Origin: Mnemiopsis leidyi
Taxonomy: Eukaryota > Ctenophora > Tentaculata > Lobata > Bolinopsidae
Length of the DNA: 27,754 nucleotides
Assembly: GCA_000226015.1 (NCBI GenBank)
Contig: JH154878.1
Span: 345,414-373,167 of the forward strand
Reading direction: 5' to 3'
The translations under genes were made by a program, and so were the position numbers. The notes below the pieces were generated by a model that saw nothing but the letters and a program-made list of their open reading frames with translations, made no database searches and had not been told where the DNA came from. Positions 10,333 to 19,212 of this stretch are shown piece by piece (position 1 is the first letter of the stretch; the number at the start of each line of letters is the position of its first letter).

Positions 10333-12365
10333 ATGCTAATATACCTTTGGAACCTGCTTCTATCAGCGTCTCTTGGATCAGCTATTACTTGTGGTGAGAA
10401 TATTTTCGTGGGACACTTGTGTTGTTCGTTCTTTCATATGATATTGAAGAACTGAATTCAGTAGTCAATATCAGTAAAAAATTGTCTTTGTAGTTTTTAG
10501 GCACGACATTACGATGATGCAATAATAACAGTAAATGATTAAATTCTATACGATACTAACGCTCCAGGTCAAGAAGGTTGGTCCAACGGGAACAAAGAAA
10601 ATATCATTGAATGGGATGCAGGTGCACAAACACTTCAAATCAAGACCAAGTCACCAACCACAACTCATGACTTGCTAAGTCTGTATCTCATCGGAGAAGG
10701 GGAAAAAGTGTTCATGGATGACGTTCAGTATGAGAACCATAACCGGGGATTATTGAGATTAATCGAGATAGAGTTTTCTGATCCCATGATGTACCTCATA
10801 GGTCACTGTTCGTCTACTGGCTTAGAGAAAAGGACAGAGTTTGAGATTCCTCCGCCCTCCAATAGCAATAACATTTGGACCATATCCAAAAGTGATACCC
10901 AATTGCTTATTCAATGCAATGGGCTGCTAGTTTTGACGCTGGACTTTAATAAGGAAGAACGTAATGGTAATTGTAAGAAAAAGTGGCCCCCAATGGTTAA
11001 CAGAATTCTATTTACTGCTAGAGACATAGCTTCAAAGTGTTACAGGACGGTGCCCACGTGCAGTTTCGATCCAAATGACGGAGACACACCCCAACCCAAA
11101 CTAGTACCAGAAACAGTACTCCCAATACTAGCTGGAGCAATAGTCACACTGTACTGTGATCATGACTGGTTCACAGTGATTGGAGAAGATACTTTAACCT
11201 GTACAGACGGGGGAACTTTTAAAGATTTCCCACCGACAACATGCTACAACGGTAAGCTGGAGGTGGTGGGAATCACAATGTAGGACATGATGCGTTTGGG
11301 GTTATATTATATATAAATAAATAAATAAAATAAATTCTAGCTTTTATAACACGCTTCAACTGTTAAAAATATCAAATATCGAAAGTATTCAATATTAAGT
11401 TATTTAAGCGTGGCCTTCAAAAAAGTCAAAAAACAAGGGACCTATTTATTATTGCTAAAAGCCAAATTAAAGAAATATGTTTTTAGAGCGGTTTTAAAAC
11501 TTTCAAGTTCACCAATGGATCTTATTGAAAAGGGAAGTCTATTCCAGATCTGAGGCCCTGAGTGGCTAAATGCTGCTTCAGTCCTTGAAAAGTTGCTTCT
11601 AGGTGGAACTTTTAACAAGAAAAAATCATTATCAAGTCTAGAATATCTCCTTTTAATCTCTCTGAGTTTTATAAGACACTTTAAATAGTCGGGTGCTAAA
11701 TTATTAATGCACTTGTATACTAATAAGGCTATTTTAAACTGAATTCTAAATCGAACTGGTAAAAAGTGTAACTGCTTCAAATATGGTGTAATACTTTCTT
11801 TCCTCTTCTTCCCATATAGACCAAAAATAAACCTCACAGCATTGTTCTCAATCTTTTGGAGTTTCTGTAAGTTTTTCTCAGTTAAACCTTGATAAACGGC
11901 ATTGCAATAGTCAATAAAGCATAAAATATTAGAATGAACTAACTGGATCTTCAGATCATGAGATAGTTTCGACCCTATACGAGACAGATTTCACTGATTT
12001 ATGTAACATATGCCACCAGTTGAATTATCGAAATATCATTTATCGCCATGCCAATGATCAAGATAATCGTTGATGGTAAAACTTTAAACCTATTTCAGAC
12101 CTAAAGATGACCTGTAAACCAGTATTACACGTAAAACAAGGTAGATCTGGAGTCTTGGAAGCAGTTCTGAGTAGAACAACGAATTGGAACTCTGGTTATT
12201 GGGCGATAGACCACCTGAACCAGGATGGCTGGACTGGTAATCGTAGTGGCACGGTAGTGAAACAGAAGACATCCAAGTTGGAAGTTTCAGGAGTGTACAG
12301 TTACTTTTTGGAGATTGAAAAAGACAGTTTTGCTCAATCCTGCCGTGGGAAGATTCTTGTTTACA
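10333..12365 (+). CDS. Receptor-array unit 2: leader, D1 domain, CCP/sushi, Ig-like domain (3' end not found)
   Basis: Exons are 10333-10393 (leader, ending SAITC), 10568-11251 and 12099-12365, all joined in phase 1 as in unit 1. D1 carries WTISKSDTQLLIQCNG, VLTLDF and RDIASKCYR. The CCP has four cysteines (PTC, LYC, LTC, TTC) and the same CDHDWF motif. The Ig-like exon has SGVYSY and a late cysteine (QSCRG). D1 is clearly more distant from units 1 and 3 than those are from each other. Intron 2 is enlarged by an antisense LINE tail (about 11310-11985). The reading frame is intact across all three exons. The last exon ends in phase 1 at GTAGGT, and downstream exons were not identified. This is the best candidate for an intact functional member along with unit 1. 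Confidence 0.75.
11310..11985 (-). mobile_element. 5'-truncated CR1/L2-like LINE inserted in unit 2 intron
   Basis: On the minus strand an open frame from about 11983 to 11442 encodes the C-terminal part of a non-LTR ORF2. It has an FIDYCNAVYQG motif, QKIENNAVRFIFG, the ITPYLKQLHFLPV stretch, FKIALLVYKCINN and a GPQIWNRLP motif near the end. The catalytic reverse-transcriptase core is missing, so the copy is 5'-truncated. Downstream on this strand a TTTA-rich microsatellite (near 11310-11335) looks like the 3' tail. It lies wholly in an intron, opposite to the host gene. Confidence 0.85.
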
Positions 12366-13895
12366 GTAGGTTAAAATTTGATAGCGAGTAACATAAAGTT
12401 TTGAAAGTTTATGTAAACTATCGGTTAAATAATAGGGGAGAGTATGAATTCAAAAATATATGGGGTGTATTGTTGGGTCTGACTCTTCATTGTACAAATT
12501 GCTTTCCTAACCTTTTTACAAATTGAACCGTTATTCATACTTTTATAAATAAAACATTACAGTTACTAACTACTTAACAAATTTAACTACTTACTGCGAC
12601 TGTTATACTTGACGATAAGCCACTCTCCTGGTTGACAGCATCTTCATGAATATATCGTGCAGCTTGTAGAAGGTAAATTCTAGTTTTGTTGTTTTTTTGA
12701 TGGTTATATCTTATATCTTGAACGTTTTTATTCGATTAGAGAATCTTATTGTACTGTTTACTTACTCACCTTAGCGATAGTGATATAGATATGTCTGTTT
12801 CACTTTAAGGCAGATTGTTTCAGAATAGCGATAAATTCTCTTTTCAATGTCCAGAATTCGGTCATAAAAGATATATATTCTGAGTATTCAACCTCCTGCT
12901 GAAAAACCGTTTCTTATAGAAACGACGGAGTAAACTTGTGAAGTAAGTTCAGCAAAAAACTGAAAGTGCCAAGGTTAGTTGGAGATTTAAAAGACTACTG
13001 ACTAGGGACCACGGCTCCTATAATAGAGGTAATTTTCTTTTTCAAGGCCCGAACAATTCTCTGCTATTTTACTCATCCATTTTCATCCACCCGACCTAAT
13101 CCACAAAGACGAACTTTAGTGGCTCAACATAGAAGTTACAACAAAAGTTCTACCACCTGATATTAATTAGAACACGGCCTGAAACCACCTGCCTTTTCTC
13201 TCCATCTGTTTATCTATTTGTACCTTAAACCCTGCTCCACCATCTAAGTACAAAGTTAAGCCTGATGATTAGCCTGATGATTAGCCTGATGATTAGCCTG
13301 ATGATTAGCGTGTTCGAAATTAGAAACTTTCTCATCTATTTGTATATCTTCCATCCGATTTATATGTGGCAACACTAACTAACTGCACTCATACTGAGGC
13401 AGCAACCCTCAGTGTGAAACACACACTTGGAATGAGGGTTCCGCTGGAGCCCATCTAGCTGCACTCGGTCATTTCTCTTTAACCACTAGATGATATACCT
13501 ATCACAGTATAGTTGAGTCTCGTCCACCCCTCCTAGGATTGACTGGAATAGTACCATCCAATTTATATCTTTGTGGTTTTAGGTGTCTCGAAACCAGTCT
13601 TATTATTCCTAAAATTGTATTGTGGCTCTTACTAAATGCCTTTTGCTAAAACTTGAGCACAATATTTAGATGCAATTTAAAGATCGCAGGGAGGCAATTT
13701 AGTTGTGCTGGCAGGTGTGGTAACTAGCAATTGTTCTTAGTAATTAGTTTACTAACCACTGTTGGTCATGGTAACAAGGTTACTCGTATAGTAGCCAGCA
13801 TTGACCGCTGGCAAGGCACTCAGTACGTTCAATGTAGCAAAATATTCTGCAGTTTTTTCTAAAGTACCGACATGGATTTTAATCAACTGCAGGGC
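12366..13895. other. Spacer after unit 2, no exon identified
   Basis: Expected downstream exons of unit 2 should lie here, but no hydrophobic or conserved open segment with good splice sites was recognised. A short stretch (about 12460-12480) resembles intronic sequence after units 1 and 3 (AAAATA-x-GGG-x-GTAT). Confidence 0.45.
13261..13308. repeat. 12-bp tandem repeat CCTGATGATTAG x4
   Basis: Four exact adjacent copies in the spacer between units 2 and 3. Confidence 0.95.
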
Positions 13896-14185
13896 GAGAC
13901 CAGAAAATTAACCCGCCATTCCACCGACACCTGTCTTAATCATTTATTATTTAAGATCGACGACTTTTTAGGGCACGGTAGCTGTCAGTATTCAATGTTT
14001 CATATGTTGTTCTTTTCTGATGTTTCTTTTGAAGTGTCGGACACGTTTTAGTTTGACATTAACGCTGCACCGTAACAATATTTAAAACATCAACCAACGC
14101 AAACGGTTGTGTCATTTTATTTCATGATAAAAGTATAATATTACAACTACTCTTCTATACTCTCTAAATAAGCTATTTTCAGTTA

Positions 14186-15376
14186 ATGTCATACCTATGG
14201 TACCTGCTTCTTTTAGCTTCTCCTGGATCAGCGTTTGAGTGTGGTAAAAATATTTGTTCTCAGACACTTGGTTCCCTGTTGTGTCGTTGATGTCGTTTCT
14301 CGTAGTTTTTTGTTGTATATCATGATAACATAGTTTCAACTAGTCATAGTCCAGCAGTCTATTTCAATGCTGAAACATACTGAGCTGTCTTCATCTATTC
14401 ATATCCTACAACCATTAAATTGTACTAAAATAACTATAACTCCAGGTCAGGGCGATTGGTCACACGTAGGTTATTCAAGTGATATTGAATGTGATTCAGA
14501 TGACTACTCACTTCAAATTAAGACACATTCAATAACCACAAATAACGACTTACTGAGCCTATACTTGATTGATGAAGGGGAAACATTTAACCCTGAAAAA
14601 GACGCAGATACTGAGAACCCTAACCGGCAGACATTGAGATTTATTGAGATAAGGTACTCTAATCCTATGAAGTATCTTATAGGTCACTGTTCCTCTAATG
14701 ACTTGGAGACGATGACAGAGTTTGATGAGCCTCCACCGTTAGATGGAGACGACCTGATTTGGACAATATTCAAGTGTAATACCCAGTTACTAATTCGATG
14801 CAATGGGGCACTAGTTTTGACACTGGACTTCAATGATTCATCTATTGGTGACTGCAGAGCAAGGTGGCACGTAAAATTCAAAAAAATTATATTTTCTAAA
14901 AGGGATACAGCTTCAAAGTGTTACAGGAAAATTCGCACGTGCACTTTCAAACCAAACGACAGAGACACACCCCCAACCCAAACTAGTATTAGTTAAAGCA
15001 TTTCCCGGAACTTTTACAAGAGAATATTTCACCTCAATTTATCGTAAAGTCAATTTCCTAATTCCGATTAATTCCCAATAAATTCTATTGACAAAAACTT
15101 TAATTTCAGACCTAGAGATGACATGTACACCAGTGTATGTGAAACAAGGAAGATCTGCAACACTGGAAGCAGTTCTCAGTAAAGCAACAACTTGGGAACA
15201 AGAAGACTGGGTTATAGAGGGATATAACACCAGCAGTAGAGTGGGTAGTGAAATAGCAGCTCAGATACTTAAACACAAGATCACTAAGATGGAAACTGTA
15301 GGAGTGTATGGATACAAAGTTATAATACATAAACAGGGATCTGCAGAGTCTTGTGATGGGAAACTTCTTGTTTACA
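14186..15376 (+). pseudogene. Receptor-array unit 3: leader and D1 intact, CCP deleted, Ig-like exon retained
   Basis: The leader exon (14186-14243, ending SAFEC) and the D1 part of exon 2 (from 14446) are intact and match unit 1 at most residues. Near the start of the CCP the frame shifts: one extra C in the C-run after GAGACACA. The sequence then jumps at AAACTAGT into what is intron in unit 1, removing about 175 bp with the rest of the CCP and the exon 2 donor. The frame stops at 14996. The Ig-like exon (15110-15376) stays open with good splice sites and one codon fewer than unit 1. Either this is a pseudogene, or it makes a D1-only secreted product, or an unseen upstream donor rescues D1-Ig splicing. 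RNA evidence would decide. Confidence 0.7.
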
Positions 15377-15979
15377 GTAAGTATAAAGACTACTCACAAC
15401 ATGGTAGGTACTTGAACTGTATCTTCTTTAGATAATTATCTTCAGTACAAGACATAAAGTACAAAAAGAGAAAACACTACTAAAATACTCGGGATATATT
15501 TTAGGGTGTTTTTCTATACAGACAGTTTATTGATTATTGGCTTAATACTTTAGAGCTTAAGTGAAAAGTTCTTAGCACCTAAGGATACACAAACACAATT
15601 GATTTACATCAAGGGACATTCAGAGATTGATAAACCGACCTGCGTTTACTTACAGATTTTCCTTGTTCTGGCTGTACCTAATACTATATCTTTAGTTACC
15701 GAGTTGATTACAGGACATGGGCAGTTTCACGTAAGCACTGACCTTGGTATCTTATGGTGAGTTCTATGACGTAATTACAAAGCAAGATAGTTCACATTTC
15801 ATTACAAACACGTCATGTGGGGCAGACCACCAGCTGCAGCTGCTCGGTCCACTGTTTCACAGGACTGAATACTGCTCGACCTAGTCATCAGTTGAGTTCA
15901 CAACAGCATGAGTCATGGATCTTGTCGATTTCGCAACTCTTTAGTGCTTCTGAAGTATTCTTCTTTTGTCTTCTCCTAG

Positions 15980-16050
15980 ATGCATCGCTCCATCTGACTC
16001 TCTACGGATTCTCACTGGGCTTTATACATCTTGCGATACAATTTTCTTCA
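15980..16050 (+). other. Possible downstream exon of unit 3 (weak)
   Basis: A pyrimidine-rich acceptor (TTGTCTTCTCCTAG) precedes a 71-nt open segment that ends at a perfect GTAAGT donor. Read in phase 1 from the Ig-like exon it gives 24 residues, moderately hydrophobic (LTLYGFSLGFIHLAI), which could be a membrane segment but has two His and one Gln. It ends in phase 0, matching the open segment at 16132. No counterpart was found after units 1, 2 or 4, so the link to the receptor is speculative. Confidence 0.25.
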
Positions 16051-16119
16051 GTAAGTCAGTAGTTTCTTCTTAGCTTAAAGATGGGCGCACGACGCTTTAC
16101 TTGGGAATTGGGCATGTAG

Positions 16120-16308
16120 TTAAAATTTAAGGTGGTACAAAAAGAAGACCTTACTTTACTCACCAACCACAAACCACACTTACACCTTCCCGTAACCCTG
16201 GTTGCTGAAAAGCTGGAATTCAGACAGTCCCTTATGAGGAAGGCCGCCGACCGGCAACTATCAGCTACCCAGAACCTCCTTACCGAAGCCCTCTCTGGAT
16301 ACTCTTAA
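16120..16308 (+). other. Open segment: possible FLYWCH/MULE transposase remnant or terminal exon
   Basis: A stop-free stretch of 62 codons without an early ATG ends at TAA (16306-16308). It contains LLTNHKPHLH followed by a charged helical stretch (EKLEFRQSLMRKAADRQLSATQ, split here as EKLEFRQSLMRK and AADRQLSATQ). The His-x-His plus helix layout resembles the C-terminal part of FLYWCH-type zinc fingers found beside MULE transposases. Two overlapping AATAAA hexamers follow within 20 bases of the stop. It could instead be a last exon read in phase 0 from 16132, though the acceptor there is poor in pyrimidines. Confidence 0.3.
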
Positions 16309-16391
16309 TTGATTAATAATAAATAAACTTAACAAACATTTGACTTTGGCTCTGATTTATGTTTAATTTTCTATATCTCAAGGATTACATG

Positions 16392-16427
16392 ACTTGTGGT
16401 GAAGTTGTCGTTGTGGTGAAGTTGTCG
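16392..16427. repeat. 17-bp direct duplication
   Basis: TTGTGGTGAAGTTGTCG appears twice in tandem in the spacer after unit 3. Confidence 0.8.
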
Positions 16428-16448
16428 TTTGAAAGTTAACAAGATCTA

Positions 16449-16468
16449 TTGATTGGGTACCCAATCAA
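16449..16468. repeat. Perfect 20-bp palindrome
   Basis: TTGATTGGGTACCCAATCAA is fully self-complementary with no loop. It could be a dimeric factor site or chance; no gene start lies next to it. Confidence 0.8.
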
Positions 16469-16827
16469 CTGATCAAACCACCCTGTCAATCATGTGGTGA
16501 AATTGTCCGGCAGCCCAATTTACCTATATCTTGCGGTTCAAATGTCGAACTTCGTTCTATCATCAGTTCTTAACAGTTTCTCAAACCTGATTTAGCTAAC
16601 ACACAAAATTTGGCCGGCCCCTGGAAATCTACCGAGCTAGATTACCAAAAAGTAGACCAATCAACAGTTGATGGGTTTGGTAAGTATCGCCCTAACTAAA
16701 ATCTTCGACAACTTGGCAATTGGCAAATGACCCTTATAGAGCAATTTGTAGCACTGTATGTTGGAGGTTCGGGGAAACTCCAGATCCTGAATGATTCAAA
16801 CGTCTGTCAGTGGGATAGTGACCAAGA

Positions 16828-17569
16828 TAAGTCTTTTAAAAATAATTCACTACAACCATGAGTCATCAGCAGCTACTGCTCTAGATCGTTGGACTGCTCT
16901 GGCAGGACACATCATGTTTGGAATGTGAAATCTGCTGATTAGGGTAAATCTTATTTCTACTGGGCATTCAGGATATTGTGCATACGGGACGTTTTCCCTC
17001 AGATTTTCGGTGCCAGCGATGCCTGCATAATAATGTTCTAGCTTAATTTTTCTGAGATCTACCCAAAACAAGACAAAGGGATCACCATTTATGAGGATAA
17101 TCTTCTTGGACATCCTAGCCATCTTTGCCTAACATATTGAATAAAAGAAATATTGTGCAACTTGAATGTCCATAAAAACTTTGAATATTAATAAGATTCC
17201 TTTTATACATATGCGATCGTCCAGTCCAGCCCAGACAAGACCCTTATAATATGTAGATCTAAGACCAGTGATCACAATTTCAAGTTGTCTATTTTATGCT
17301 GGAGTATTGATAGTGTCTAATGTACAATCAGGTTTTATAATTTGTAAAATAACTTTGACATTAAAAGATCGTCCAAGCTTTCCCAAGCTTTTACTCGTCA
17401 AGATTTTATAATGCAATTTTTACTTGTTTAATTTCTCGCCAAAATTACAAACTTCTATTCACCACTGACATTGCAGCAAATGTATTTAACTTTTTAGAAA
17501 ACTCTAAATGGTAAACCTACGTTTGAAAGAGCTATGTGTGTTCTTTTGTGCATTCATTTTGACAGGTTG
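16828..17569. repeat. Direct repeat, left copy (leader-exon block)
   Basis: About 742 bp that recur at 18427-19212 with many small differences, including two insertions in the right copy (roughly 30 bp near 18660 and about 20 bp near 19005). The block ends with the leader exon of the array family. It runs directly into an 11-base N gap, so assembly error or collapse must be considered. A 90-residue minus-strand open frame at 16850-17122 is interrupted in the right copy and is not called. Confidence 0.88.
17508..17565 (+). pseudogene. Orphan leader exon of the receptor array
   Basis: An ATG followed by a hydrophobic stretch (VFFCAFILTG) ends in phase 1 at CAG/GTTG, the same layout as the leader exon at 19151-19208. 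It is preceded by an acceptor-like TTTTTAG. No D1, CCP or Ig-like exon follows before the gap and the fold-back repeat, so this is either the remnant of a fifth gene or a gene whose body is missing from the assembly. Confidence 0.6.
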
Positions 17570-17580
17570 NNNNNNNNNNN
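17570..17580. other. Assembly gap (11 N)
   Basis: The gap of unknown true size sits between a recent duplicate and a long fold-back repeat, both of which are hard to assemble. Confidence 1.
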
Positions 17581-17940
17581 GCTTAAGAACCGCTTCAGAA
17601 CCGCTTCAGATCCGCTAAGAGCCGGCTAAGAACTGTCGAACGACCGCTCAAATCCGGCTAAGAACCGCTTAAGAATCGCACAAGGACCGTGTGAGAACCG
17701 TTTAAGAACCACTCAAGAGGTTTTTAACATTAATTGCCGTCCCATTTTATTCGACCTGCCTATTGTATTTGTGGTTCTTAAGCGGTTCTTAGCCGGTTTT
17801 AAGTGGTCGTTCGACGGTTCTTAGCCGGCTCTTGGTGGTTTTTAACCGGTTCTTAAGCGGTTCTCAAACGGTTTTTAAGCGGTTGTTCAACGGGTCTTAA
17901 GCTGTTCTTAAGCGGTTCGTAAGCGGTTCGTAAGCGATTC
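17581..17940. repeat. Fold-back minisatellite: inverted arms of an 11-bp-type repeat
   Basis: The left arm (17581-17716) is made of degenerate AAGAACCGCTT units. The right arm (17771-17940) is made of the complementary AAGCGGTTCTT units. A 54-bp unrelated spacer separates them. Beyond unit-level similarity, the arms match in order: AGAGCCGGCTAAGAAC, then GTCGAACGACC, then CCGGCTAAGAACCGCTTAAG occur in the left arm and, complemented, in the right arm. This shows one array was inverted and duplicated. The sequence can form a hairpin of well over 100 bp. Confidence 0.88.
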
Positions 17941-17980
17941 AAAGGTGTTGAATTGGGATGCAGATGTGTTTGGCCTTTCC

Positions 17981-18430
17981 CTTAGGGGTTATTCACATAT
18001 GACGTCATCACCTAGAGGGGGAGGGGGTTTCCAAATGATGATGATCGATGACGAGGGGGAAGGTGGGTTTGGCCAAAGATGCTGTCATCAAAAATTTTTA
18101 GGATTTCTAGGATTTTTTTTAATTTTTGATTTCTTTTGTGAATTTTTTATCAGAGTTTTACAAAATCAGAAGGAAAATTTCCAAGTTAAATTTCTGATTC
18201 AGAAATCTGGTGAAATACTGTCTTTTTTCAAAAATGACTGCAAATTAAAAGACCAGAAATCAAGTTTTTTGATATGAAGTAGATGGGGGCGGTTCCGACT
18301 GTGATGATGTCATTGTGGTAATTTACCTCTGACATTGAGAGGGGGTACTGTCATGATGACGAATAATGACAGAGGGGGGAGGAGGTTAAAAATTACCGAC
18401 AATTTGCTGACGTCATAAGTGACCCCTAAG
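17981..18430. mobile_element. Nonautonomous TIR element (MITE-like), ~450 bp
   Basis: The left end CTTAGGGGTTATTCACATATGACGTCA (split as CTTAGGGGT and ATGACGTCA) matches the complement of the right end (TGACGTCATAAG, ACCCCTAAG) over about 23-27 bp. G-runs and ATGATG/GACGTCA motifs lie just inside both ends. No transposase is encoded; the open frame at 17945-18277 crosses the left TIR and has no protein-like content. Target-site duplication is unclear, and the right end coincides with the start of the direct repeat at 18427. Confidence 0.65.
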
Positions 18431-19212
18431 TCTTTTTAAAATAATTCATTACAACCATAATCATCAGCAGCTACTGCTCTAGATTGTTCGAATGCTCTGG
18501 CAGGACACATCATGTTTGCAATGTGAAACCTGCTGATTAGGGTAAATCTTATTTCTACTGGGCATTCAAGATATTGTGCATACGGGACGTTTCCCTCAGT
18601 TTTTCGGCGCCAGCGATGCCTGCATAATCATGTTCTAGCTTAATTTTTCTGAGATCTGTTGATCTTTTGTCCAAGAACTGTCGTTTACCCAAAACAAGAC
18701 AAAGGGATCACCATTCATGAGGATAATCTTCTTGGACATCCTAGCCATCTTTGCCTAACATCTTGAATAAAAGAAATATTGTGCAACTTGAATGTCGATT
18801 AAAACTTTGAATATTAATAAGAGTCCTTTTATACATATTCAATCGTCCGGTCCAGCCCACACAAGACCCTTATCATATGTAGATCTAAGACCAGAGACCA
18901 CAATTTCAAGTTGTCTATTTTATGCTGGAGTTTTGATCATGTCTAATGCACAGTCAGGTTTTATAATTTGTAAAATAACTTTGACATTCAAAGATCATCC
19001 AAAACCGGTAGCGTGTGGCCCTTTCCCAAGCTTTCACTCGTTAAGATTTTATAATGCAATTTTTACTTGTTTAATTTCTCGCCAAAATTACAAACTTCTA
19101 TTCACCACTGACATTGCAGCAAATGTATTTAACTTTTTAGAAAACTCTAAATGGTAAACCTACGTTTGAAAGTGCTAAATGTGTTCTTTTGTGCATTCAT
19201 TTTGACAGGTTG
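18427..19212. repeat. Direct repeat, right copy (leader-exon block)
   Basis: Partner of 16828-17569. It carries the leader exon of unit 4 at its 3' end. The spacing between the starts of the copies is about 1.6 kb. Confidence 0.88.

Noticed and set aside
14112..14339. Minus-strand 75-residue open frame over the unit 3 leader
   Set aside because: Antisense to the leader exon and its flank, with no recognisable content.
16850..17122. Minus-strand 90-residue open frame in the left direct repeat
   Set aside because: The right copy carries an insertion and an early stop, so the frame is not conserved between duplicates.
17945..18277. Forward 110-residue open frame
   Set aside because: It starts in the fold-back flank, crosses the left TIR and has low-complexity Gly/Met and Phe-rich content.
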